The notes beneath the pieces are model-generated. The model did no database searches. It saw nothing but the letters and a program-made list of their open reading frames with translations, and was not told where the DNA came from. Below, in pieces: positions 24,001 through 34,254 of a stretch of 41,495 bases of DNA; position 1 is the first letter of the stretch, and the number at the start of each line of letters is the position of its first letter. The position numbers and the translations under genes are program-made. The stretch is taken from the IMG/VR virus record IMGVR_UViG_3300010885_079703, positions 1 to 41,495 of that record; one strand, given 5' to 3'. Origin of the DNA: a virus.

Positions 24001-27000
24001 AGCTGGATTATTATAGTTTATATATCCTAGTACGTCAGATGGTGTAAATTTTTTAACAGATTTTGTATGGATAATAATTTCCCAACTACAAATACTATTA
24101 GCTATATTATTAGAAGTTTCTTTATTTTCTATATTTGCTAGTCCAGATAGTTCGTTATTATTTTTTAAATTATCTTTAACAGTAACGGCATCGTGCTGAT
24201 CAACAACCTCAACATTTAGTGTGAATTTTGCCCCAGCAAGAGATATATTCCTAAATTTAGCAAAAGACGCTTCTAAAATACTCATATTATTACTGGCCAA
24301 TATATTGCGATACATGGCTATTTCTGTATCGTCATAACCAAAAGGAGATAATGTTGGTCTTGTTTTATCATTATTATGTATTACATATTGAGAAGGTAAT
24401 ACTCCGCTTGTGATTTTGTTATAATCTGTGGTTACATTATTTATGCCAACATCATCAGTAAAGCATATGTTAAAATTATATCCGTAATTATCAATATTGT
24501 CTCTATTTAGAAGATATAGTCTTTTACCACCACTGCTGGGATCTGCATTTAGACTAACTATACTATCATAATAAGCAGAGAATCCGCTTGGAGTATCAGA
24601 CGATACGTCGCTAGAAGACAGATAATTCTTGAATATTTTGTTTGTACCATCTGCAGTGCCTATATTATTATAAGTAACATCTAAATAGACAATTAGTTGT
24701 TTTGGATTAGGATAATTAATAAAATTTAACTTGACTTCTAAATCTTTAATAGTTAAAGAACTTAACTTGTTGCTGTTTATAAAAGAATATCTTATACTAG
24801 GAATAAAATCACAATCAAAACCAACTCTGCTTTCTGTATCTTGGGAAACTATAAAATCATCAGTTTCTTCTAGTATTGTCTGATTAGGATTACGATAACC
24901 GTAATTAACGCTCAATTGAGAAGAATCTGCTCCAACAGAAGAAGAATTTATTTCTATTCGACTCTTAAAATTGTTCTTATAGTTTGTACTTTCTCCAAAG
25001 TCTGATTTCAAATCTAAATAACCATGACCTTTAAATATATATGACTCATAATCATCTGTTTGGTATTTTTGTACAGAACTCTTGTTGAGATAGTTGGCAT
25101 AAGATGCTGAGTTATTAGGTATCCATCCCCTCCTTGTATGAAAGTACCCTTTGTTAAATGTTGTACATCCAGTTACTGAAATATCAACTAATCGACATCT
25201 TCTATTTGAAATTTCTCCACCCATATCATTTCTGTCTATTATTGGTGGCATATAAGCAGGGTCGGCACAAGCAAAGCCTGTTGGACAATCCCAAATGGTT
25301 CCTGCTGGGGTTGCATTATAGACCATAGGATTACCACCAACACTTATTGGATGATAGGGTATATCAACTCCTATATTTTTAATGACCTGCTGTGAGTATC
25401 CACCATAGCTGGGTATTTTAGGCGAAAATGCTGTAGAAGCCGGTGGAAGTTTAAACTCAACTACCTCTGAACTTCTATACCAGTCAGTATTATTGTCTGT
25501 TTTGTATTTGTAGAGTGGAACAGAGCCGTCTGTTCCTATTCTGTAGTATTTAGCTAATCCGTTTTCGTCTGTAATTCTATCTTCTCTTTCTCTAACTATT
25601 TTTTCTTCATAGCAACTTTTACAATTGGCAAAATTAGCCGTTCTGGTTATCCCATCCTTTGTCGTTGTAGTGTCTCTATCTCTTAAATGCTCTATAGATA
25701 AATGTGATAATTTTATTATGGTATTGTTGGGAGAAAAGTTGAATTTCAAGCTCGCATCAGAGTTATAGATATTAGCTAACATATCTCCATTAGAATCAAC
25801 CCTATAAAAATATTCTAGTCCAATTTTAGTATTAATACATCTCTTTTCTGTTGAAAAAGGGGTAGGATCAGCTACTTTGCAAATATGCATATCTGTATCC
25901 ATAAACCAAATTAATCCGCGTTTATTTATTCCTACTTGTCTAATGTTGGGACACATTGATTTGTATTCGTTGATTACCCGATTATCAACCGGGTAAGTGA
26001 GCGGACTTCCTCCATCTACATAAATATCTATTGTGTCTGATTTTTTTAAAGCAGACGACTCGGCATGTACACAGTCTATGGAAAATATTCCCGGTTTTTT
26101 TACGAATATGTCAGGACTATCTTGAGTGCTAGTTCTTAACCTGTTAAGAAAGGATCCCAGACCAGGAAATCTGTTATAATCAGAAAATCTTAAACAATCA
26201 TAGCCTTCAGATAAAAACCAAAAAGTGCTACTATCTACTGAAGATCCTATTTCTGGGATAGTATATTTCTTTTCCAGATCTGTACCCATAGAAATATTAG
26301 CATCATCTCCAAGATTAATTTTTATCTTATCTGGTTTTTTAAAAGCAATATCACATAAAGGCATTATGCCAGTCATCTCTATAGTAGTATCATCATCATT
26401 AACATAAAAAAACTTGCATTCAGAATTTGTTAAAGAATTATTAGTTTGTAATTTGATATTTCCTAGAGTCAAATCAAAATTATTAAAAATGGTTGTTGTT
26501 GTTGCTGTGGAGAATGAGATATGAGAAGAAATTCCAAAATTAAAATAAGCATGAGCACCATTGAATAGAGAAGATTTATATGAAAATTTACATGATGTTA
26601 TCGGACTCCCTATTCTAATATAAGGAGTATATTTCTTACTCAGTTTCAAAAATAGATCTGTTTTTGTTTTAATAATATTGTGTCCTGTGGTTTGTTGGTC
26701 AAAATCCACAGATATGTTTTTATAGCGATAAAAAATAGTATTGATAATATCAAGTAAGTCTGTTTTTTCGCTTGTTCCACTAGCCGCTTTTATATATTCA
26801 TTATATACTCTATCATACAGAGTTGCGTCTGTTAAGTAATCGATTGTGGTTCCATCAATTAAGGGAGAAGATGCTAAAAAATAGCAAAGCTTCTTGAGTT
26901 TAGCTGACTGTATTTTGTTTAAGCTAAAACCTGAAGATATTTTTTTTTCTCTAATTGTTAAAGCATTATATATTGATCTATATATATGATATAAGCTTGG

Positions 27001-27867
27001 AGACAAATAGCTTCTGGACAAGGTGCCTTTTTGATCTCTCTTGTATCTGTCCCTAAAGCCATTATAGTAAGAAAATACTTCACCACTACTAATCCATAAA
27101 GTATAATCTTTTAGATTAGAACTAATAGTGTTATATAGGCCGAAAATTTTAAAAACTCTTGAGTCTTCTAGGCTTTGTATCTTTGAAAACTCGAACCATT
27201 CACTATTATTATTTGATACTACTTCAGTCTTTTTGATGAGCTGTAATAAGGCGTTATTTTTTTTAATAACTATTTGATTAGCTGGGATAGTGTATGTTGT
27301 GCTATTTATTGTATATGATAATTGCTGTGTACAATAAATTTTACTACCATTTGGTATTTCTTTTAGCTTAAAGGTTGTTGAGGATGACGGATTTGTGTTT
27401 TTCTTATACCAAAAAAGAGGCCCATAAAATATTTCTGCTGGGGATAAATTACTATTAAGTTTCCAGTCAATATCTATTGAGGGTTTATTAACCGCTGGGG
27501 TTGTGTCTATTGTCCAATTTTGAAATACTGGATTGCTAAGAGATAACATTGATTCAATTCCATATACCGTATTATCTATAACATGACCCATCAATACTTC
27601 TTTGTTGCTCATGTAAGTATCGGTATCAAGAATAGCAGGTAGCCATATGTCATCGTTTGGAGAACTTGGTCTGTTGCTATTAATTATAGTTAACAGATCC
27701 GCAGACCTAATTGAACAAGTGGACGAAGGGTAAGAATCCAAAAATCTAAGATAAAGAGTAGAATCTGAGTCTATAGTAACATCTTCTACTATTTCGTATT
27801 TTTCTAAGTCGTCTATAAAAAATTTATTATAGATATTACATTCTTTTTTGTCTCTTTTTAGATACAT
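21082..27867 (-). CDS. Giant structural-type protein of unknown function (2261 residues)
   Basis: 2261 residues, Asn/Ser/Thr/Tyr-rich, with no transmembrane segment or signal peptide evident. Beta-rich stretches alternate with short helices; a helical coiled segment lies in the last third (TNSQMGVIALRIAKLIDLIA, then QAKAIYDN). Cys pairs occur, including CKSC at residues 749-752 and a group around WDCPTGFACADP. The C-terminus has short cysteine clusters (KVTYECSPIIGYYQYPACNS) and ends in an aromatic, acidic segment. I recognise no catalytic motif. Length, composition and place between a hub-like protein and a Thr/Pro-rich protein suggest a tail, fibre or baseplate-peripheral protein. An AAAGGA upstream serves the ATG. 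Only 19 bases separate it from the preceding gene. Confidence 0.75.
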   Translation of the reverse strand: MYLKRDKKECNIYNKFFIDDLEKYEIVEDVTIDSDSTLYLRFLDSYPSSTCSIRSADLLTIINSNRPSSPNDDIWLPAILDTDTYMSNKEVLMGHVIDNTVYGIESMLSLSNPVFQNWTIDTTPAVNKPSIDIDWKLNSNLSPAEIFYGPLFWYKKNTNPSSSTTFKLKEIPNGSKIYCTQQLSYTINSTTYTIPANQIVIKKNNALLQLIKKTEVVSNNNSEWFEFSKIQSLEDSRVFKIFGLYNTISSNLKDYTLWISSGEVFSYYNGFRDRYKRDQKGTLSRSYLSPSLYHIYRSIYNALTIREKKISSGFSLNKIQSAKLKKLCYFLASSPLIDGTTIDYLTDATLYDRVYNEYIKAASGTSEKTDLLDIINTIFYRYKNISVDFDQQTTGHNIIKTKTDLFLKLSKKYTPYIRIGSPITSCKFSYKSSLFNGAHAYFNFGISSHISFSTATTTTIFNNFDLTLGNIKLQTNNSLTNSECKFFYVNDDDTTIEMTGIMPLCDIAFKKPDKIKINLGDDANISMGTDLEKKYTIPEIGSSVDSSTFWFLSEGYDCLRFSDYNRFPGLGSFLNRLRTSTQDSPDIFVKKPGIFSIDCVHAESSALKKSDTIDIYVDGGSPLTYPVDNRVINEYKSMCPNIRQVGINKRGLIWFMDTDMHICKVADPTPFSTEKRCINTKIGLEYFYRVDSNGDMLANIYNSDASLKFNFSPNNTIIKLSHLSIEHLRDRDTTTTKDGITRTANFANCKSCYEEKIVREREDRITDENGLAKYYRIGTDGSVPLYKYKTDNNTDWYRSSEVVEFKLPPASTAFSPKIPSYGGYSQQVIKNIGVDIPYHPISVGGNPMVYNATPAGTIWDCPTGFACADPAYMPPIIDRNDMGGEISNRRCRLVDISVTGCTTFNKGYFHTRRGWIPNNSASYANYLNKSSVQKYQTDDYESYIFKGHGYLDLKSDFGESTNYKNNFKSRIEINSSSVGADSSQLSVNYGYRNPNQTILEETDDFIVSQDTESRVGFDCDFIPSIRYSFINSNKLSSLTIKDLEVKLNFINYPNPKQLIVYLDVTYNNIGTADGTNKIFKNYLSSSDVSSDTPSGFSAYYDSIVSLNADPSSGGKRLYLLNRDNIDNYGYNFNICFTDDVGINNVTTDYNKITSGVLPSQYVIHNNDKTRPTLSPFGYDDTEIAMYRNILASNNMSILEASFAKFRNISLAGAKFTLNVEVVDQHDAVTVKDNLKNNNELSGLANIENKETSNNIANSICSWEIIIHTKSVKKFTPSDVLGYINYNNPATGYDGYSFIADLTDKKYMIPPVNLNAPFPYLSNINSCKFIDDYEQSRGMTYQTIQYPTTFLYFTPFFSAIGGLVAISQLNAVFAAGGRADPIVNMFLDIGFQRQQEEKERNYFQPVYDGFGYANKAIILASTDKATWYQMEVPIFKYSNCPILEQNKYKYIKLKKQLVLGRFIVKRVTNIREIIDTSQIAAVTDTSNFSGLSITTTKGTSLTLQDGDLVHVKNSTTNDIYAVSSGSWTLAPNTQSAKFCSYNKAIKNTTLTKAYIGARQLFIVDGARAYYYFDKNDNIDMRYMNTGSSAANTILDKALLLINGEYKTVLTLSSTVDVEIGEIAKPDSDVNTILIYKDHVTRKDNIKVGKWSTNKSPNEKALNFQIDRHPAVFGEGSIGYGTNEIEPQLLEDIKLKFNSIEDTNKILDGNNSNKFRYNTVMVNGSNITFDPASDTEKDLLYGYSYSIFDFGLHKPEALINPFKDNQKDLLGINELEKIAAAVNSNLLVSHNNQNPLFMDLKSDKFKNIADSGEIIIDRDFTTKISTYSLTNSQMGVIALRIAKLIDLIAQAKAIYDNMDDDPQICESVDGINSECPKKEKLQEIKAYTTEKDSLRSILANAGSRETHSTKSISFVPTLSESLTDEQVAQAKILMNTKTLSSTKAELLVALSIDEGDYDTLIALAPNDKITASFREIDYYWINIDKEQYCSISQEVSAKVLSKVTYECSPIIGYYQYPACNSVCGDNKNKDLNNGTDQNIKQDGIKIEYSISDAQKTTEKAKYPSVTEWVSNTGTNTPEYYVFEKKFFMSCGDDAGGDGADKRDTLVTVKEYYEYPKKPTGAMSACKVKDCFNLDSNNTVYIKFKNIPRKLKTIDLLFDLYNYDYNGNLGKSTTPSAGGAMSNNFCVWQCYGFDDDKPQPDGHEFYGKQIEPPDFYKLQNEMIFRAFFGSVDGTEHRNTNVSDTKEMWDWIPYEYFNKPIIEPP

Positions 27868-27886
27868 AGAAACAATAATCCTTTAA

Positions 27887-30800
27887 TTATTTAACAGCTG
27901 ATAATATCCATTTCCCAGAAACGAATGTAAGTAATCCTTTTCCTCCATCAACACCAATATTGAAATCAAGAGGATTATCAAAAGATACTTCCATAGTTGG
28001 TGCATCTTCTCCTTTTTTCTTCCCTAGTACATATGACATGGTAATAACAGCTGAACCAGAAGAATTTAAAGTTCCCATCACTATGAAAGATGGTTTGCTA
28101 ACCGGCTCATAGAACCCACTCTCCGCATCGTATCTGCATAATAATTTGGCTCCTCTGGGAGCAGTATATCCTGCTCTATCTTTCACAAAAACAACTCTTC
28201 TGTAGCTATTATCTAGTGGCAATGTTGAATACTCTATATCATCTAAAAATCCACGAGATGGATATGTTTCATCCAAATCATTAGCTTTAATTAAGTCTTC
28301 TTCCAAGGTCACATAAACCATTTTATAGACAGGATCCTGATTTGCTGTCCATACTTTACGATTAGAGTCCCATCTTAAATCAATAGGCCCAACAGGCCAA
28401 AGTTCTGGATGTTCTCCCCAATTCAGATGAAACTCATTAAGTTTAACTTTTGATGACCAATATCCATTAACATATTTTTGTGTTTTACCAATAATAGATC
28501 CTTGGTATGTTGCGGGATCAAAACCTCCAGTAGAAGATAAGTCGTCTTTATATGTAACTTTATAAACATCACTATCATCGGTGATTGCTAACGAAACAAA
28601 ATCACTAGCGCGATAACCTGGGGTATCTTGCATAGCTAAATTTTTTGCTTTAACAAGTTTACTGCTATTATAAGAAAAAACCTCCCCAATAGCTAAATCT
28701 TTGTACTTAACAGTCTCAGTACCTACTGTTTCAGATAATGGGAATCTTTTGGGTCTTCCATAATTATCAATTTCGTATGGTTCGTCGGCAGCATTGGGAA
28801 CCGGATAGCCCTCTTTGTCATAACCCCAGCCGTGTACTACCAATGGTCCTCTAAAACCAACAAATCTTTGATTCATTTCAGCATTTAAGCTTGCATAGTT
28901 TGATGAGTCTATGCTTTTAATTTGTTTATTACCTTCTAAATCTCTGTAATAAAAATCAGGATTATAATTATTTACTAAAGTTTCATCATTATCTATTTTA
29001 TTATTTAGGGCAAGTTGAGATGGTTTAGCTGCTGAACGAGCAACTATAGAAATGCTATGTCTACCCCTGTCGATAAAGGATCGATCTTGACCATTAACTT
29101 TTAAGGCTACGTGAGCCTTGTCTGGATGTTCTCCAGTATAATTCTGTATATTAGGATTTCTAAACTCACTATACGGAACAATTATGGGCTGAAGACTTAC
29201 AAGATTGATTGGCGCTGATATCTCTCCTCTACTAGAAGATAGAACCATAGAGTTCATATTAGACAAAGCATTAGCATCAGATTTATCTGTTAAAATATAC
29301 GGTGGTAATACTTCAGAATAATTTTTAAACGTTGTTTTATTATTATAGAGTTTAGAATGTAGTTTATCCCCTAGTGGTGCACAACCATTACAAAGCACCG
29401 AATAGGTCCCGGTAGATTCTGTTACACTACCAGTCTTAAAGTATTTGTATGTAACATCTCTTTTTCTTTCCCCATTACAAATAGGACAGGTAGCAATTTC
29501 GTATTTTGAGAAAGGATAAGTATTTGAGCCGTCCGTAGGATAAAAAGAAACAGGAGAAAATATACCATCAAGACTCATTGCAGATTTTCTACCATAATCC
29601 TTTTGGAGAAAATCATGAATTTCTGTCAATTGGAAAATATTAGCACTAGTTTCTGTTCTGGATCTATGCTTCATAGAAGCTATTTGGTAAGAAGCATCAG
29701 TAAATAGATTATTTGCCAAATCTCCTGTTCCTAGATCATTACCTCCCGGCAATGAATATGTCGCAGTTTCTGATTCTGTCGGTGTTGTTTGGCTATTTCT
29801 TGGTTCTATGTATTTTGGAGTTCTTATTGGTTCTTTAAGAAATGGAAATGCTGAGGCGGTTATTATTTCGACGGGACTGTTGCCGTTGAGGAGAGTGGCG
29901 TTCGAGGTATCTTTGGCTCCTTTTCTATCTTGTTCTATTAATGTTAAATTATCAATAGTAGATTTATTTTCTAGTTGTTGAGATATTCTTGATATTTTTT
30001 TATCTCTTGCTAGATTCTCTTTAAAGATTTTTTTGAACTTATCATTAGATTCTTTATTAAATAGCGCTAATTTTCTTGTATAAGTTCTAAATGAATATGA
30101 AGATCTTATACCTCCACGACCAACATCTACATTAATATGAGTAATAATAGGACCAGCTAAAAATGGATCCTTATATTTTATTTTAATAACATTATATGTT
30201 AATGTAGAAGTATTATATTGATTAGAAATAGTGTTATTACTAAGATTTGTAAATTCTGGCAAATTAGAGGTAGAAGAGTAAGGTTGATTGATTCTTTTGG
30301 TCTCATTATATGTAAACGTTACAGTTGTTGGGGAATTTATAGGAGGAGTATTGTTTAAAGCCGCCGTATCAAATGATCCTCCTATATTAAATATTGGCAG
30401 ACCAGGCATGTCAACATTCGCTGTTTCTATTACTGACTGATAATTTATTTGGGTCTTAGTTTCTTTATATGCTGCCTTGTCCAAAAAGCTCATACTTCCA
30501 TAATTCCATGGTACAAATTCTTCCGGTTTGTATTCTATTTGTGTTGGTAGTATCCAATTATTAAGAGCGTTTGTAGCATCTATACTAACTGGTACATTAG
30601 AACAAGTTGTTGTTCCATTGCTATTATAGTTTAGCTGGGTATTATTTCCCGCAGGAAAGATATTGTCTGTAATAGTTTCTAGTGCAGGATAGTTAATCCA
30701 TGGCCCATAATTATATTGATGAGACTTAATGGGTATGGCAGCAAAGAAGGGATGCATAGCCTTGGACTTGATGGACGTATTTTGAGAATTAGTATTCGTT

Positions 30801-33800
30801 GCCAAAGCACTAACTATACCAGGACCGAAACCTGGAAATTGGGCATAAATATCAGATATTCTTTGTGTGAGAAGATGAATAATATTATTATCCCACTTAT
30901 TTGGATCATTTACCCTTAAATAGATAGCCAAATCCTCCATAGCTGCCGTAGCCATAACCGTACGATTTGGATCTTTCTGATATTGAATACTAGAAGAATT
31001 TAATTCTAATGCTCTGGGTGTTTGTACTAAAATTCTGGGTTCTGATAATTGTTCTGGATTAAGAAAAATAAATTTTTCTGAAAGTATTTCTGCCTTAATA
31101 TATAGTTTTTTCCTTAGTTGTCCAGTAGATTCACCGAAAGCATCTAGAGCTGAGGTATTTAGTGTTTTTACAACATAGCTATTAGAATCAGGAAGAGTGG
31201 AAATATCAACAGAAGGAAAAATAAAATCTAATGGATCACAAGCTTTGGCCTTGGCCATCTTTATCTCTTTCCATGTGCCAAAATTAAATACGGGATGTGC
31301 GCCATAGACTTCGAGAATTGATTTAGTTGCTACCTTTTGGCAAACTTTATATCTTGCCATATCATAGCTATCAGAAGCATTATATCCTAAAATAGTACCG
31401 ATTAATCCTCTATCGTCTGATAAGTTCAAACTATCTTGGCTACCAATAACAATAGTATCATCGATTATATTTCCCGGTTCTTCCCATGCTCCGTCTCTGG
31501 TTGGAGTATAATTATAGGTAATACTAGGTCCACCACCAAACACATAGGCTGTTCCACTTTGTGCTCCCGGAGCATTTAATGGTATGCTAAAAGAAGTGCT
31601 ATAATCTTCATCTTTACGAGCGCCCAAATAAGGAGCATATACCATATACTTTTTACCATAAAAGTTTTCACCTATTTTTGATATAAAAGCAGATAATATG
31701 GCAAAATCTTGCCTAACAGTTTCTTCTATTAATCCACCAGGACCGGATGGCCTACCATTACTTGCTGTGCCTGGTGCTCCAGCTGGATTAGCAGTATTTG
31801 GGACCATTGGATTCCAAGACCAATCACACTGGTCTAGGGCATCATTAGCAGCATTTGTGTCTCCCATAGCTAAAAATAACTCATATTTGTAAGAAAAATG
31901 AGCTTGATTCATCATCAAATATAGGTCTGTTTTATATTGTCTCGTGGTACTATATGCCAAAAAATTATCGGGGCCAGCCATAGCTGCTCTAATTTCTGAT
32001 TCAGTAACTAAAAAGAACCACTCTTTGGTATCTGTTGATGGTGTTGGTGTTGTGGGATTGCCATTTTTATCTTTTGTTTCTCTCCATGTCCAAATTTTAC
32101 CTTGTCTATCGGACAAAGAATAACCACCATATAATCCTCTTAGATTTAATCTAGTACTTGGTAACTCAGAAGCTCTAAAAAGAACACATATCTGTCCGGT
32201 CCATGTGTCATAAAATACTGGTCTTGCACGTCTAAAATCTCTAGTATTAAGGGTTTGTCTATCGGTATCTACAGTAAGACTATTATCCATAATATATCCA
32301 AAAAATGGACAAATAAGATCTTTCCATAGAGGTATATATCTTTGAAGTAGTGGTTTCTTATTTTTTCCATATTTAGTATCTCTTGTACTAGCACTGCCAT
32401 CCCTACTTCTAGCTTGTCCCCAATCACTACCCATATTATATTTAAATTCTTTGGCAGTATCATAGTTTCCGCCTTGAATATTTACTCCTCCATTACCTAT
32501 TTGATTTCCATCATTCCATGTGCTATCTCCGGTTCCAAAGTTGGCTCCTGTGATTGTTGTTTTAATATTTTCATCATCAGTAAATAATGAACTGATATCA
32601 GGATTTATTAAAGCAGATAGGGCGGGGTTTCTTTGGGAGGCCATAGCCGGGGTTCTAATCTTTCCGTAGCCAAAATTATTACCAGTAGCCCCAGTATTGG
32701 TAATGGTTCCTCCAGGGGGTGGATTATTAACAGTATATGTATATTGACCAAGCTTACCATAATGTATGAACTTACCATCCATCAAAATATAGTTACTTTG
32801 AGTATATGCTAACCGATATGATTTAACCTGATATAGTCTTTGTTGTGGTCCTCCAACGATCATTACTCGTGCTGGACTTTCATTTCTCTCTTTCCCTATA
32901 GCGCTAGAGGTTATTTGATAGCCGTTGCAATATAATTGATTGACGGTACTTTGAATCTGATTGACAATTGGTTGCTTGAGTCTAGAAATTGTTTTTAGTT
33001 TGATAACATTATAAATTCTACTACTATATACTACCGGCATTAATTCTAAACTATAATCATATCCACAAGCTTCAGTTACTAAGTTAATGAATTCTAATAT
33101 ACTAATTCTAATTCCAGGTATGCGGAATTCTCTAGGAGGTCTTGGTAGTTCCGATAAATCTAAAAGAAATTCACACTTATTTGATCCATCTTCATTATTG
33201 GTTTGTGGAGGAATAACTCCCCATGATGTAAAAGAAGTGCCTATTTGTGTGCCACTATAAGTTTGCATCGACTTGACGAGAATTCTACCAAATGGAGAAT
33301 AGGCTGTTTTTGGACCAAACTGATCATTTAAAGTATTAGCCCTATCTTTTAAGTTACTTCCACTAATTCTAGAAGTTAATACAGACAAAGCATCTATTAT
33401 GTCAACAGCACACATCCCGTCATCATTACAGTCTGCTCCTCCAAAATTTTCTGGTGCCGTTGACTCTAAAAATCCATAAACATTAAATACGTTGGGTATA
33501 TTTCCCTGACTAATAGTTCCACTGTATATCGGTCCGTTTCCGACATAATTACGAGGAGAACCATAACTTGAACTATCATTATATTTACTATAAACAGCTC
33601 CACCATACTTAGATATGATAACATAGCAGTCTTTTAAAACACTATGCATCCCATCTATCTGAACCCTATATTGTTTTCCTCCACTATTAAAATCTTCAGT
33701 CCAACTTTGTATTATACCTCCAAAAGTAAAATTGCCCATTTTAAAATATACTGGAGTCCCAATAATGTCATATCCTGTATTAGTAGGATCTTCAACATTG

Positions 33801-34252
33801 GAAGCTGTTCCATCTGAAGCTATTCTGTTGCTAACTCCTAAAAAACCAGGGTCTGGATTAATATAGTATTTAGACTTTATGGGAAATGTATCAGTGCCAG
33901 TAGAGTCCAAATTGTAGTATACTTTACCGGGAACCATTTTATCTTCAGACTGAATGACTGAATTATCTGCTCTTAATGTTCCAACATTACCCTCGTTCCA
34001 GGTCGATCCGTCTCTGTCAACATAACAAGAGTCTCCACTACATTCGTGGTAATGATTATCATTAAAGCTTAAAGAATTAAATTGAGCATTAGTCTTACAC
34101 GGAGAGCCTGCGTCATCTGATACCAGATTAACAGTTAACTGTGAGGACTGTCCACTCCATCCCATGGTACTATTAAAACTACTAACGCTAGCTCCTAAAA
34201 ATATTGTTTGTGCTATAATCTTAGGGTCTGTAATTTCAGAACATTTAGGCAT
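27887..34252 (-). CDS. Giant tail/baseplate hub-like protein (2121 residues)
   Basis: 2121 residues. Residues 164-218 (GTPVYFKMGNFTFGGIIQSW ... QYRVQIDGMHSVLKDCYVII) have the phage tail-hub (gp27/gpD-type) pattern, in which a barrel domain is followed by a Y.v.l.....L....v..skY sentence. Residues 376-400 (FRIPGIRISILEFINLVTEA then CGYDY) fit the following part of such hubs. A four-cysteine ribbon-like group lies at C1589, C1592 and C1621, C1624. A charged helical segment (FNKESNDKFKKIFKENLARD) lies mid-protein. The extreme length suggests a hub fused to further baseplate or receptor-contact domains. It follows the 637-residue gene after 2 bases. The hub call is by pattern and moderate in certainty. 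Confidence 0.6.
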   Translation of the reverse strand: MPKCSEITDPKIIAQTIFLGASVSSFNSTMGWSGQSSQLTVNLVSDDAGSPCKTNAQFNSLSFNDNHYHECSGDSCYVDRDGSTWNEGNVGTLRADNSVIQSEDKMVPGKVYYNLDSTGTDTFPIKSKYYINPDPGFLGVSNRIASDGTASNVEDPTNTGYDIIGTPVYFKMGNFTFGGIIQSWTEDFNSGGKQYRVQIDGMHSVLKDCYVIISKYGGAVYSKYNDSSSYGSPRNYVGNGPIYSGTISQGNIPNVFNVYGFLESTAPENFGGADCNDDGMCAVDIIDALSVLTSRISGSNLKDRANTLNDQFGPKTAYSPFGRILVKSMQTYSGTQIGTSFTSWGVIPPQTNNEDGSNKCEFLLDLSELPRPPREFRIPGIRISILEFINLVTEACGYDYSLELMPVVYSSRIYNVIKLKTISRLKQPIVNQIQSTVNQLYCNGYQITSSAIGKERNESPARVMIVGGPQQRLYQVKSYRLAYTQSNYILMDGKFIHYGKLGQYTYTVNNPPPGGTITNTGATGNNFGYGKIRTPAMASQRNPALSALINPDISSLFTDDENIKTTITGANFGTGDSTWNDGNQIGNGGVNIQGGNYDTAKEFKYNMGSDWGQARSRDGSASTRDTKYGKNKKPLLQRYIPLWKDLICPFFGYIMDNSLTVDTDRQTLNTRDFRRARPVFYDTWTGQICVLFRASELPSTRLNLRGLYGGYSLSDRQGKIWTWRETKDKNGNPTTPTPSTDTKEWFFLVTESEIRAAMAGPDNFLAYSTTRQYKTDLYLMMNQAHFSYKYELFLAMGDTNAANDALDQCDWSWNPMVPNTANPAGAPGTASNGRPSGPGGLIEETVRQDFAILSAFISKIGENFYGKKYMVYAPYLGARKDEDYSTSFSIPLNAPGAQSGTAYVFGGGPSITYNYTPTRDGAWEEPGNIIDDTIVIGSQDSLNLSDDRGLIGTILGYNASDSYDMARYKVCQKVATKSILEVYGAHPVFNFGTWKEIKMAKAKACDPLDFIFPSVDISTLPDSNSYVVKTLNTSALDAFGESTGQLRKKLYIKAEILSEKFIFLNPEQLSEPRILVQTPRALELNSSSIQYQKDPNRTVMATAAMEDLAIYLRVNDPNKWDNNIIHLLTQRISDIYAQFPGFGPGIVSALATNTNSQNTSIKSKAMHPFFAAIPIKSHQYNYGPWINYPALETITDNIFPAGNNTQLNYNSNGTTTCSNVPVSIDATNALNNWILPTQIEYKPEEFVPWNYGSMSFLDKAAYKETKTQINYQSVIETANVDMPGLPIFNIGGSFDTAALNNTPPINSPTTVTFTYNETKRINQPYSSTSNLPEFTNLSNNTISNQYNTSTLTYNVIKIKYKDPFLAGPIITHINVDVGRGGIRSSYSFRTYTRKLALFNKESNDKFKKIFKENLARDKKISRISQQLENKSTIDNLTLIEQDRKGAKDTSNATLLNGNSPVEIITASAFPFLKEPIRTPKYIEPRNSQTTPTESETATYSLPGGNDLGTGDLANNLFTDASYQIASMKHRSRTETSANIFQLTEIHDFLQKDYGRKSAMSLDGIFSPVSFYPTDGSNTYPFSKYEIATCPICNGERKRDVTYKYFKTGSVTESTGTYSVLCNGCAPLGDKLHSKLYNNKTTFKNYSEVLPPYILTDKSDANALSNMNSMVLSSSRGEISAPINLVSLQPIIVPYSEFRNPNIQNYTGEHPDKAHVALKVNGQDRSFIDRGRHSISIVARSAAKPSQLALNNKIDNDETLVNNYNPDFYYRDLEGNKQIKSIDSSNYASLNAEMNQRFVGFRGPLVVHGWGYDKEGYPVPNAADEPYEIDNYGRPKRFPLSETVGTETVKYKDLAIGEVFSYNSSKLVKAKNLAMQDTPGYRASDFVSLAITDDSDVYKVTYKDDLSSTGGFDPATYQGSIIGKTQKYVNGYWSSKVKLNEFHLNWGEHPELWPVGPIDLRWDSNRKVWTANQDPVYKMVYVTLEEDLIKANDLDETYPSRGFLDDIEYSTLPLDNSYRRVVFVKDRAGYTAPRGAKLLCRYDAESGFYEPVSKPSFIVMGTLNSSGSAVITMSYVLGKKKGEDAPTMEVSFDNPLDFNIGVDGGKGLLTFVSGKWILSAVK

Positions 34253-34254
34253 AA

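Noticed and set aside
33400-33500. Dockerin/EF-hand calcium loop (DCNDDGMCAVDI) in the hub-like protein
   Set aside because: D1, N3 and D5 match but position 12 is not acidic and there is no second copy, so a calcium-binding call is too weak.
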